From contig NC_134701.1 of the NCBI RefSeq assembly GCF_043290135.1, positions 204,498,601-204,562,600 of the forward strand: a stretch of DNA of 64,000 bases, read 5' to 3'. Of this stretch, positions 33,435 to 43,984 are shown piece after piece. The position numbers and the translations under genes were made by a program. The notes below the pieces were generated by a model, which worked only from the letters and a program-made list of their open reading frames with translations, was not told the DNA's origin and did not search any database. Positions within the stretch are counted from its first letter, which is position 1. Each line of letters opens with the position of its first letter. Source of the DNA: Rhipicephalus microplus. Taxonomy: Eukaryota; Arthropoda; Arachnida; Ixodida; Ixodidae.

Positions 33435-34811
33435 ATGGAAGTAGACCACCCCGGGCGCCTGCCGGCACCAGCGGCGTCAGCGGCGACCGCCTCCAGGCAG
33501 CGGATGGGACAAGCGAGCGACAGTGACAGTGAAGATACTCATGCTTACTATCTCAGCAGTGAGGACTTCTCAGATGACGGTTTCCAACCTGTGCTGAGCC
33601 GCAAGGCGAAGAGAAGGAATATGAGGACATCCTCATCCTCAACTATTCAAACTGTAAGTGAACAGCCAAAATCGAACACTTATACCAACCTGTTTCTGCC
33701 TACCGTCAGCATGAAACGCCTTAACAGACAGTCTGTGTCGAGGTCTCTGGAAACACTCGTGCCAAATGAGATCACGGACATAAGAGTGAACGCCAGAAAG
33801 AATATACTGGCTGTGGACGTTTTGCACGCAAGTGCGTTGGGCGTTCTGCGCAGTGAAACTGACTTGGACGGCAACCAGGTGCGCTCTCATGTTCCCTTGG
33901 TATGTGATGTAGTAACCGGCGTGATCTACGACATTGATGTCGCTATTTCCAATAAGGACTTACAACTTCTTGTCAAGTCAACAACTGATACTCCAATTGT
34001 TGATGTCACCCGGCTAGGCAAGTCTCGGTGTATGAAGATTGCGTGTAAGAGCACATCACTCCCCTCTCATGTGAAGGTGGGGTACTTCAGACATGCTGTG
34101 CGGCCTTTCATTCCGAAGCCTCTCCAGTGCCGTAAATGCATGAAACTTAGACATGTGAGCAGCGTCTGCGAGAATTCGGTGGTATGCCACCACTGCGCCG
34201 AGCACCATGAAGCAGATAAGTGCGTCGCAACTGTCAAGAAATGCTCTAATTGCAATGGATCCCATGAAGCCACATCGAAGGACTGCCCGCGGATTCAGAA
34301 GGAAATTGCCATCTTGAAGGAGATGGTGCGCGATCACTCATCTCATCGAGAAGCCGCAGCTAAAGTCAGAAGGCGTCGTTCACGTCGACGTCGGTCTTCG
34401 AGGACGCCCGCTACCTCCTCGACACGTTTGCGTGATCCCTTATCAGTACCACCTCCTTTGCCTCCCAGACCACATGCCGTGGGAAAGGCTGTAAAGGACA
34501 AAGCCAGTGAGCATAGCCTAACTGCGACAGAGTGGCCTGCACTTCAAAGGGAAGCAGCATCAAGCGAACCGAAGAAACTTCATGACGGCCAGTCCGCGCT
34601 CCCGGTTCGAGATCTTTCCAACCAAGACAGGCAAGTGACTGCAATCGTGTTGGTTCGAGATCTTTCCAACCAAGACAGGCAAGTGGCTGCAATCGCGCAA
34701 TCATTAATTGCCACGATTCGCACGCTACTGAGCAGCATACAATCTCCGTCTGCTAAGAGTGCACTGCAAATACTGGATGCACTGAATCCAGTTCTTGCTA
34801 ACTTCGTATAA
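33435..34811 (+). CDS. LINE ORF1, gag-like RNA-binding protein (458 aa)
   Basis: The start is the first ATG of the frame at 33435; upstream in-frame codons belong to the 5' UTR. The N-terminal third is acidic and serine-rich (ASDSDSEDTHAYYLSSEDF). A middle domain (about residues 90-225) is RRM-like in position. Three zinc knuckles at residues 232-284 read C-x2-C-x4-H-x4-C, C-x2-C-x3-H-x4-C and C-x2-C-x3-H-x6-C, the arrangement of ORF1 proteins in I and Jockey-type LINEs. A basic stretch (KVRRRRSRRRRSSR) and a proline-rich linker follow. Near the C-terminus a 16-residue unit (VRDLSNQDRQV.AI) is tandemly repeated. Its expected role is to bind LINE RNA and form the RNP. It is uninterrupted, unlike ORF2. 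Confidence 0.85.
   Translation: MEVDHPGRLPAPAASAATASRQRMGQASDSDSEDTHAYYLSSEDFSDDGFQPVLSRKAKRRNMRTSSSSTIQTVSEQPKSNTYTNLFLPTVSMKRLNRQSVSRSLETLVPNEITDIRVNARKNILAVDVLHASALGVLRSETDLDGNQVRSHVPLVCDVVTGVIYDIDVAISNKDLQLLVKSTTDTPIVDVTRLGKSRCMKIACKSTSLPSHVKVGYFRHAVRPFIPKPLQCRKCMKLRHVSSVCENSVVCHHCAEHHEADKCVATVKKCSNCNGSHEATSKDCPRIQKEIAILKEMVRDHSSHREAAAKVRRRRSRRRRSSRTPATSSTRLRDPLSVPPPLPPRPHAVGKAVKDKASEHSLTATEWPALQREAASSEPKKLHDGQSALPVRDLSNQDRQVTAIVLVRDLSNQDRQVAAIAQSLIATIRTLLSSIQSPSAKSALQILDALNPVLANFV
34604..34699 (+). repeat. 48-bp in-frame tandem duplication within ORF1
   Basis: 34604-34651 and 34652-34699 are nearly identical (three mismatches by eye, at the GTGACT/GTGGCT position and near the unit's end). 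The period of 48 keeps the reading frame and adds 16 residues. It lies after the zinc knuckles, in the poorly conserved tail. Confidence 0.9.
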
Positions 34812-34816
34812 GCAGA

Positions 34817-37800
34817 ATGGCTCAACAAAATCTCATCTTCCGCACTGAAGTTAAAAGTGCGTCGATTTTTCAGTGGAATGCCAGAGGCATGAAGTCCCGT
34901 ATCTCGGACTTTCGCCAATTTGTTCGGGCCAATCAATTCCCTATACTTGTCATATGTGAACCAAACGTATCAACGCCTTATAGATTGTCCGGTTATGAAG
35001 CTTTTTGTTCAGCCGCTTGCGAAGAACGAAGCAAAGTAATTGTTTACATTCGCACAGACTTGACTTATCTTTCGCACCCAATAAGTTCAAATGACGACAC
35101 TCAGTACGTGTGTTTTCGTGTGAAGAAGAATGCAGTTTCGTTCACGCTTATTGGTGGATATATATCTCCGTCATCGCGATTTGACTGCGACAGATTAAAA
35201 GACATCCTAGTGAGAACCGATGGGCCTTGGATCATCACCGGTGACTTCAACGCCCATCACATGCTTTGGGGGAGCACTAGGATGAATGCCAGGGGCCGGA
35301 ACATTGTTACATTCGCTTCAGATTACGACCTTTCCATCATGAACGATGGTACCCCCACATATCTGCGGGGTCTCACGTATGGCAGTTGCCTTGACCTGAC
35401 ATTGGTGTCACGGTGCTTCTCTCACAAAGTTAAGTGGTTTTGCGATATTGAGACTCATGGGAGGGATCACATACCCACCTACGTGACGATCGATGGTATC
35501 ATAAAAAATTTCTCTTCCGGTGTTGCAATTGGCACTGACTGGTCGATGTTTGCATTGCGTGTTGAGAACGCTTGCCAAGAAGGCTTCGCCTGCAGCCTGG
35601 AAAATACCATAGTGGAAGCTATGCAAGCGTCCAAATGTAAATTATCATTTTCGTCTAAAGTAACACAGTTTGACATCGAACTGGAAAAATTACGAGCTAT
35701 ACGAAGGCGTGCTGAATGACGATACAGACGCACAAGATCAATTTACGATCTGAGGGAAGCAAGGCGGCTCCAGAAAAAGATTCAACGACGCATTTACAAA
35801 CTGGAGAGCGAACGCTGGAAAGCATTCTGCGAATCTCTAGACCCTCATAAACCGCTGTCATATATCTGGAAAACAGTTCGTGGTCTTCGCTCCTCTCCAC
35901 AACAACGGCACCCTTTTAAAGCTTTGGCACTCCATCATGGAAAAACAGAACTCGAGGTGGCTGAAGAATTTTGAACGAGAGTTGCCGGGAATATTATGAA
36001 CGAGAGCATCGACGCCATGATCGTTCCTGAGACGCGATTACCAGAAATGAACACTCCGTTCACAATGGAAGAACTGGAAGGTGCGTTAGTCGCTTCTAAG
36101 CGCATGTCGTCGCCAGGTCCTGATGGTATTACTTATAGTGCGTTAGGACATCTTGGACAAAAAGCTAGAAAAGAACTTTTAACATGCTTCAACAACTCCT
36201 GGCTCAGCGGCAGTGTTCCCTGAGAATGGAAAATAAGTCGATTATTACCACTTTTGAAATCGGGAAAATCCCCATTGGACTTGACAGCGTATCGTCCTAT
36301 TGCCCTCGCAAGCTGCCTCGGAAAAGTGATGGAAAGAATGGTTCTATTTCGTCTCGAGTGGTACTTGGAACGATACACCAAATACTCTTCTTGCATGGCA
36401 GGCTTTCGTCGGGGCCGCTCCTCCATTGAATGTGTCCTTGATTTATCGACATTTGTTCAACAAGAAAAAAGTCGCAAGCGCATATCAGTGGCACTCTTTC
36501 TTGACGTGAAGGGTGCATATGATAATGTAGCTCACGATGCCATCCTCACTTCTCTCGCAGCTATGGGCATTGGTGGACGAATGTTTCAATGGATAAAAGA
36601 TTATATAACTGGCAGGGGTTTCTTTGTACAAACATATGAGGGTACAACTGCCCAACATTACACCTACTGCGGAGTACCTCAGGGAGGTGTTTTAAGCCCC
36701 ACATTGTTCAATGTGGCCCTCATTGGTCTGGTGAAGGTTCTGCCAAAGTCGGTGTGCCTATTCATATACGCCGATGATATTTGCCTCTGGAGTGCTGCAG
36801 TTACTCGCCCTCAGGTGCGTGCACGAATACAGCGGGCAGCAACCCTCACAACAGCCTACCTTCAGAAACAAGGCCTAAATATATCAACTGTGATGTGCGC
36901 GTTGATGGCGTTTACACGCAAACCAATGACGCCATACCCTGTTTACATCAATGGGCAGAGTGTCAAATATGCACGGACGCATCGTTTCCTGGGCATAATA
37001 ATCGACAGAGGTCTTTCGTGGAGCCCACATTGTGCGTACTTGAAGAAGAGACTGCTATCTATTGTGCCTATCATGAAAGTCTTGTGCGGTAAAGCATGGG
37101 GAACTTCTGTGGCCTCCATGCTACAGCTGTACAGGGCCCTATTTCTAGGTCTATTGCGCTACAGCTTGCCGGTACTGACTAACACTTGCAAATCGAATAC
37201 TCATTCATTGGAGAGTTTGCAGGGTCAGGCACTGCGTATCTGCCTAGGACTGCCCCGATGCGCTTCTACTTATGCCACAATCATGCTTGCCAAAGACCAT
37301 CCAGTCAGGACATATATAGTTGTGGATTGCCTCAGAGCGCACATTTGACATGCTAGCCGTGTCCCCGACCACCACTTGGCCCTTCCACCTTCCGGAAGAC
37401 CACGTGCTACGTTTTCAGACGTCATAGCCAAGCACCTAAACAGCATTCCATCAGGATATACGCCAGCTGCGAGAACGGCATGCCATTTGTGGTGCCTCGA
37501 CCAGCCGCAAGTACGTCTAGAAATTCCGGGAATCAAAAAGAAAAGCAGTCACTTCAGGGTAGCATTGAAGCAAGCAACACTGCTATTATTACATGAGTTG
37601 TACTTAGACCGAACGCAGATATACACTGATGGGTCCGTCTCATCCAGCAGCTCATCAGGTGCCGCTGTAATTCCGGCTGCAGAAATGACAATCAAGTTTA
37701 AGTTGTCGCATATGACTACATCTACGGCATCAGAGCTTGCTGCTATAAGGGCTGCTTTACAATATCTCGTTCAAGAATGTCCAGGAAAATGGGTCATATT

Positions 37801-38485
37801 CTGTGATTCGAAGGCAGCGCTTCAGAGTTTGCAGTCTGCCATGCGTAGGAGGAGACAGGACCAACTGGTGCAAGAAATAAGACATTGACATCATGAAGCT
37901 CTAGCACGAGGGCATGATATTATATATCAATGGCTGCCTGGACATATCGGTATTACCGGAAATCAATTAGCCGATGATGCAGCCCGCTCAGCCCATGAAG
38001 GAACGCGTGTAGTCCCGATTCCTCTATCAAGGAATGATGCAGCAAGACAACTTTACCTGCTGGCTCAAGATCTCACACGCACGTTCTGGTCGTCTACCTG
38101 CTTCCAAAGGTGTCAATTTTATGAACTGGATCCTTCTCTCAAGCTAAAGCTACCATCACAACTTTCCCGCTCCGATGCGACACTGTTATGCCGCCTTTGG
38201 TTGGGTGTTGCATTCACAAAGGCGTACTCTTTTCGCATTGGTATGGCAGACACTCCTACATGCGACTACTGCGGAGATGAAGAGACCATCGAACACGTCC
38301 TGTGCAGCTGCGCTTGCTATGACACACAGTGATGCCAGCTACGGATGGTTTTGAATCGACTTGACCCCGGACCATTTTGTGTGCAGAAGATACTAGAACC
38401 TTGGGCATCTGCCTCAGTTGCGCAGAAAGCAACTAAAGCACTGCTACTTTATTTTAAGTCAACAAACCTGAGCGACCGCCTGTAA
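34817..38485 (+). pseudogene. LINE ORF2 (endonuclease-RT-RNase H), six in-frame TGA stops
   Basis: The ATG at 34817 is five bases after the ORF1 stop. One continuous frame of 1222 codons ends at TAA 38483-38485. The AP-like endonuclease (residues 15-230) keeps the catalytic Glu48, GDFN (Asp143, Asn145) and the Asp217-His218 pair. Reverse transcriptase motifs include SSPGPDGI, TAYRPIAL, ALFLDVKGAYDNV, GVPQGGVLSP and YADD at residues 651-654. RNase H has Asp938 (YTDGS), Glu973, Asp997 and LPGHIGITGNQLAD. A C-terminal zinc motif reads CDYCGDEETIEHVLCSC. Premature stops lie at 35717, 35972, 36221, 37346, 37886 and 38330. All are TGA, with no frameshift in 3.67 kb. As read with the standard code it cannot make a working protein. 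Confidence 0.9.
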
Positions 38486-38655
38486 ACTGTGTGTGCTCCC
38501 CGAGTGTGCTCGTGATTGTGTGTACCTTCTCATCTTTCTGCAACCTCTTTTCTCCCCTTTATCCCCTCCCTAGTGCAGGGTAGCAAACCGGATGTGCGTC
38601 TGGTTAACCTCCCTGCCTTTCCTTGCATCTTTATCTCTCTCTCTCTCTCTCTCTC
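38486..38655 (+). other. LINE 3' UTR and (TC)n tail
   Basis: A pyrimidine-rich stretch, then the conserved GTGCAGGGTAGCAAACCGG…TTAACCTCCCTGCC tail and (TC)n at 38635-38655. Shorter versions of this tail at four other places in the window show that LINEs of this family have inserted repeatedly nearby. Confidence 0.8.
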
Positions 38656-38667
38656 TGCATATTCTGA
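38656..38667. repeat. Right target-site duplication of the LINE
   Basis: TGCATATTCTGA, identical to 33314-33325. Confidence 0.8.
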
Positions 38668-39809
38668 CGCCTAAATTGGTTCTAAGATTTTGCCTGGCAA
38701 CGCAGCCCCTTCAACCGAGGTGTGCACAAATATACACGCCAACTTCAATGGCACGTGACGCATCGCGTGTTTCATCAAATGGTTTATAATTAGTTTGAAC
38801 ATTTGTGCACGCCTCCTGAGTAGACAACTGGTGATCGTATATCTTCATTATGGTCCGTATTGCAGCAGAGGATAACTTTACTGAATACGCCACCACGTTT
38901 GAGGATTGTTGAACGTGACATGTTCTAGGACCAGCATGACAAATAATTTTTTGTTCACTCGAAACAAAAACATTCGAAAAACAAACTGTGCGTGCTCAAG
39001 GTGACTGGTGGCAGCACAACCAGATATTCAGCTACACACTTATTACTGTATATACTAAAACTCACACGAAACAACGTTTCTCTTCATTATTTTTACTGTG
39101 AATGTAATACCGAGTGCCATGCGAGATCGACGCTTTTTACAGCGCATAACAATTCGTCAATGAAGAGTTTAGTTTCGTTAAGGAGACTCCTTCTACTAGA
39201 CGATATTCTAATAGCATTTTAGTGCAGTTTTACGCACTGGCGTGTCCTTGTAGTAGACCACCTGCTTGGCCCGCAAAAGAACTGGGTTTGATCGTCGAAA
39301 ATTTTGGAGCTTTATTATTTCTATATTTATCCGCAACGGCATCTATCTCGAACAGTCGTTCAGGGACAACGTCGATACTTCTTTGAGAACCGATGACAAC
39401 GCCGTCAACGCTAACAGCAGATTTTCTGCAAAACAGTACCTTTCTGCAAACAATAACGCCTTCGCGTTACAATTTTCTGCAAAGAATAACGCCTCCGCGC
39501 TAATGCCTTAATTGAACAGACTCATTCGTAAGACGGGAATGACAATGCTCGTTTGAAATGTATAGAAATATTTGTCGAAAACATTCCGTTAAAAAAGTGA
39601 GACATATACTTCGCATTACCCAGAAGTTGCATATAATATGTAATTCAAATATAAAAACAGACTTAGAGCCTCCGCAACCTCCTGCCCATCTGTTTTCTTT
39701 TTTTTCCGAAACTGCCATTACAACACACAAACACCATCCAACTACATGTGTTGCAGGCCAGGAAATAAATGCAATATCTAAACTCTGTACCAAGCGCACA
39801 CAACTGTTA
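38668..39809. other. No recognised gene
   Basis: AT-rich spacer. 39450-39500 contains two copies of TTTTCTGCAAA(A/G) followed by AATAACGCCT, a local duplication. No coding motif. Confidence 0.45.
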
Positions 39810-39819
39810 TATATAAAAG
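39810..39819 (+). promoter_or_regulatory. TATA-box candidate
   Basis: TATATAAAAG, a strong match to the metazoan TATA box. A CACAGT initiator-like word lies about 27 bases downstream, followed by GC-richer DNA and an ATG at 39997. Such words also occur by chance in AT-rich DNA. Confidence 0.35.
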
Positions 39820-39996
39820 AGTCAAGCGGCAGCACACAGTGAGCGGCAACTTGCCCAGTCCCGTGAGTGAGACTAGAGCGACGATTGGTTTCTGTGCCGT
39901 TCAGTAGAGGGCGGCTTTCGTCCTTTCACGAACGCTACGCTTACCTCGAGCGATTGACCGCTGGGACCCGAAAGGCGCACGACGCGCGGGAAACAA

Positions 39997-40228
39997 ATGT
40001 TCCCAGTGCGCCCTCGTAACGGTCTTCGCGTTATGGCTTATTCAGTGCCTGTCGAACAGTTCTGGCGCAAACCGGCGACGCATTTTTCTCCCGGGAACTT
40101 TCTACGTGCCACGCTCTTCACTGCGGTTTCTTGGGTTGCTTTGTTTTCTGCTTGTTTGTTTCATTTCCTCTCACTAAATGCCCTTTATATTACGGTGTCA
40201 GCTGTAGGAGCAAAAAAGGTCAAACAAG
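39997..40228 (+). CDS. Candidate first coding exon, unidentified (77 codons + 1 nt)
   Basis: ATG at 39997 has a purine-rich AACAA context. The frame reads MFPVRPRNGLRVMAYSVPVE… then a hydrophobic stretch ATLFTAVSWVALFSACLF and …AVGAKKVKQ. It meets a good splice donor AACAAG|GTAAGG at 40228/40229 in phase 1. Together with the upstream TATA box and the GC-richer composition, this could be the first exon of a host gene encoding a protein with an N-terminal membrane segment. No downstream exon or homology was recognised, and an LTR or repeat promoter is an alternative. Confidence 0.25.
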
Positions 40229-41675
40229 GTAAGGTTTGTAGTTTGTCATGGAAACTATTAATTTATAACGACGCTAATGAGAATAACGCAAGATGTGTGC
40301 ATAAGCAGCAGTGACAATTGGTTGTTAGGACTCGGACCGGCAGCAGCCTATAGATCATGGTTTAATTAATAAATGGGTTAAACTTCATACTCTAATTATT
40401 ATTATAAACCGATATAATCCATACGCCACTATTCTATCTCGGACATCACGTGCACATCAATTTGTAGAGCCTGCGTTCAAAAATGCTACGAGCTATACTA
40501 CCATATGAACCAGGTTCACTGTGAAGGTGAAGTTAGCAAGGTCGCAAGAGTAGCCATGTGCTACGCAATAATATCATGCTGTTGATTGGTTGAAGTATAG
40601 CGGAAGCAATGTTTCTATTTCAAACGACAGGCTAAATACCATCGCTTTATAATATTGTTACGGTTAGATTGATATCTAGATCTAACTACACTCACCTTTC
40701 TCCTTTCTGTTTTGCGCCAACGGTCGAATCGAGAAAAGCGAATGAGGTCATAACAAGAAGTGACAAGTCAATCTGCTTGCTATAGATATGTATAGTATGA
40801 CTGAGGCCAAGTTCAGGAGCCGTAATTATGCCTCCAGGACATCTAATAAGTATTTATGTCACGTAGCAATGCACGAACATTTCGGCGGTGCTAGATTTTG
40901 GCGAAAAAGATCCTCGTTAGGTCGATTGAAGCGCTGTGCTAAAGGAAGAACTTTATTAGACTATTGCATGTTCTCCCGAAAGTTTGTTTCATCATCACGC
41001 CATTAAAAAAACTTGTTCTTTAAACTGGTTAGCTAGTGCTCGTTATTGCTCGGGAGGCATAGCCATTGTGCGGAAGATATTACACCATATTGAGCCTCGG
41101 TCTCATCACTGCATTTTGTAGTGTGCAGTGAGTGGTTTCACCTATGAAAACTTTTACTGCATACCTAGCCTATAGCAGAAGCCTGCAGTAAATAGTTTAA
41201 TTTTATAAGCTTTGAGCAACTTTTACAATCACTAAACTTTTAAAACCACGGCACAGCACAGGAATTGCTTTCAGGTGTTAGAGACTGTACGCAATATGTA
41301 ATCATCGCTGTCTGTAAACGTGCATGATTTTCTTTTTCATCAAAGCAGTTAGATTTCCAGAAACACATGCAATCCAGCTGTGAAAAAACACATGAAGTCA
41401 ATGATCATACACTTCGTTTGTTCCGTCATTTGACGACGGCTGGTGGTGCGGCTGGGCAGATTATGTTCGGTCGATGCACCGGACTTACTGGGGTATGCCT
41501 GGCGTCACCGCCCGGGTTTGTAGTTGCGCCTGTATGTAAGAGACCGTCCAGGCCAGCCCAGAAATGGGCAGCTAAACCAAGTGGGAGGCGTCGTTTGAGT
41601 TGAAATACGAGGACACATTGTGGATGTGGCCAGAAGATAGCGACCGCAGACGCTGCTGTACCATGCTTCGGGAAG

Positions 41676-41684
41676 TATATAAAG
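41676..41684 (+). promoter_or_regulatory. TATA-box candidate
   Basis: TATATAAAG, followed by GGGAGTAACGAC. An ATG at 41719 opens only 27 codons before TAA (MAMVPFTENREFSPFIS…). The 41430-41680 stretch upstream is GC-rich. It could be a gene promoter or the promoter of an LTR. Confidence 0.25.
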
Positions 41685-42842
41685 GGAGTAACGACACGGG
41701 TGCGAAAGTGGGCGCGACATGGCGATGGTGCCATTTACTGAGAACCGAGAGTTCTCGCCTTTCATTTCGTGGATTTACGGTGACAGCGCCCTATTCACAT
41801 AAGGCAAAAGCGGCAAATATTTTCGGCTGTACGGCGTTACGCAGTAGCAATTTCGCGGTTCGTAAGTCTTATGACGCGGCTCGCGTTTGCAGAGCTTTAA
41901 AAGGCTCAAATAGAAGGATTTACATGCAAAGTACAAGCCTGAAAACGTGTCAAAAGTGACACACTAAGATCGCTCAGTATTTGTCGTATTCCCCCATACA
42001 GAAGAGCTGTAAAAAAGTTACAAAAAATATGAATATTCGGGTCATTCACTACTGCCCCTCTGCATCAATGTGTAATCCCGAGCAGGACTTTCTCTTGTTT
42101 CAGTGATTTTAAACTTCAGAGACACATACGGTCATTCGCGCTGGCTAAACAATCTAATTCTTTCCTTCGGAAATGGCGGAGGGAGGCGTAGTATTGTTTG
42201 AAATCGCCATGAAGCGATGCATGCCCATTTGATTCCTCCACTTACCATGCCATTCGGAGAGCGAGCTGTCGTCCAGCGATAAGGAATATTGCTGCTATTT
42301 CGCTTTAACGTTGCGCCACTCGACCAGGCGACTAGTGTCGAGAATTTAAATACGCGATTTGCGTCTCATCCAGTTTGCAGTGTGCGACTTGTTCGCAAAT
42401 ATTGCGCATACCCTCAACGTGTCGCGTAGATGAAGACTTTTGTTAAACGGCGCTGCTGGTCCTCAACTATGACGGCTGCACCCAAGAGAACACCTTGTTA
42501 AACATAGGCTATACAAGGCGTACGCTTGTGTGCCTCCCGTACAGTTTTAAGCGCCTGGTACTATAGCCGTATAAGAGGATTCTATGCTTCAGGTTTTGCA
42601 ACACCCATTACTAAGTCAAAACTGCACACAGTAGCGTGACTTTCGCAGTAATAATATTTCTAAACATCGCATCCACTCGTACTTAAGGCGGTAGCCAAAT
42701 AAAAGATCTAATTAAAAGCTAAACTTTCCGTCAGCAACGACAAGAGTATTACAAAGAATAATTACGGGATTACGTCTTTATGACACCAGACATAGCTGAA
42801 GCGCCTGGCGTTCTCTTGAGGACACCGTGAAACCGCATTGGT

Positions 42843-42869
42843 TGACGTCACGTGATGACGTGATCACAT
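42843..42869. promoter_or_regulatory. Overlapping CRE and E-box palindromes
   Basis: TGACGTCA (42843-42850), the consensus cAMP-response element, overlaps CACGTG (42849-42854), a canonical E-box. A second TGACGTGATCAC follows at once. No gene start is evident close by, so function is unproven. Confidence 0.3.
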
Positions 42870-43984
42870 GACAGGTTCACTTGGTCATAGGTGGGTGGAT
42901 CACGCAGGTCATGCCAAAGAGGTTTAGTTGCAAAAAGCTTGTAATCTATCTTATACCAGAGCCTGTGTGAAACTATAGTAGCTGTGGAAAGCTTTTGCAG
43001 TGGGAGAAAGGGGGTCAGCACGTCAACTGAGATTGAGAAGAAGCAAAACACAATTTTCGCCTTCGAACCACCAAAGAGAAATGCAGGCAAAACCCGGCTG
43101 CTTTTTTTTTCTTTTCTCAACCTATGTTTCTCAAAGCCACCTAAACCTTGGCTCTCACTTTCTTAAAATCAATTTTACATGTGCGACCACTTCGAAATAA
43201 ATCAAAATAGCTATCGCCAGCGCATATGCCTCATACACACATATGCACAGTACACTACGAGCTGCAGATCTTTCCTATAGCAACCGTTCAGTAAAGCGAC
43301 GCACCTGTCCCAAAGTTGGGAGTGAGAATTTTCAACCTGGAAACCGTAGCACTGCAGTGTACAGTCAAGCGCGTCGAGATTTCTGGTCGAACTCCCGATC
43401 CCTGGTGAACCTCGTTACCAGTTCACGCGGAGCTTCCCGCTTCAACTGATTATTCGAACACAGGTCCTGACGAACTTTGTTTAGCTGCAGAGAAAAACGG
43501 TTGCAACACGCGTTTTCCTGTCTCCACTGTGAGCGGTATCGATTTCCAACCTAATTCCCGTGTGCTCGCGACCTGACCGAAAAGACCGGTCTAATTAGAA
43601 GTTTAACGCAAACAACTCGCTGTCCCGGATTGCTCGTTTCCGTTCGATACGCATGAAGACATCCATGAAGCTCTGCCATGCAAAGTTCTTTCGGTTGACC
43701 TTTGATCTTTATGAAATTCTCTTCTTTTCACATGAAATCCTTACATTCAGCATGTTAGTTGTATTCTATATATACCTAAATATGTAGGCTTTGAATTCCA
43801 CATGGCACAATGGGCATAAAAATTGACAGATCCTATGTACAGCGGGGATCAATGATATGAGTAGCACGGGACGGTTGATATACCACATTAAAATCAGCAC
43901 AATGGTACGAGGCGGACGTACATTATGCGGTACTTGAATTCCATGTGATGATTATCATGTTTGCGCCTAATATTTGTGTCGGTA

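Larger units (their letters stand above)
33326..38655 (+). mobile_element. Full-length LINE retrotransposon (I-clade-like) with intact ends
   Basis: The element is 5330 bp between 12-bp direct repeats. The order is a short 5' UTR (33326-33434), ORF1 with zinc knuckles, a 5-base gap, ORF2 (endonuclease, reverse transcriptase, RNase H, C-terminal zinc motif), and a 3' UTR. The UTR has a pyrimidine tract, 'GTGCAGGGTAGCAAACCGG', 'GGTTAACCTCCCTGCC' and a (TC)n end at 38635-38655. RNase H plus a gag-like ORF1 with three CCHC knuckles fits the I-like group of LINEs; the exact clade needs a tree. ORF1 is intact, while ORF2 has six premature TGA codons and no frameshift. The complete 5' end and target duplication indicate a full retrotransposition event. 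Confidence 0.88.
40240..43980. other. No recognised gene over 3.7 kb; two possible regulatory motifs
   Basis: Contains the TATA-like box at 41676 and the CRE/E-box cluster at 42843, listed separately. Overlapping frames on both strands at 41367-41960 are GC-driven and lack motifs. Confidence 0.4.

Noticed and set aside
34817..38485. Alternative genetic code in which TGA is sense
   Set aside because: The neighbouring LTR element has TAA and TAG breaks too and TGA is used as a normal stop elsewhere; CpG decay is simpler.
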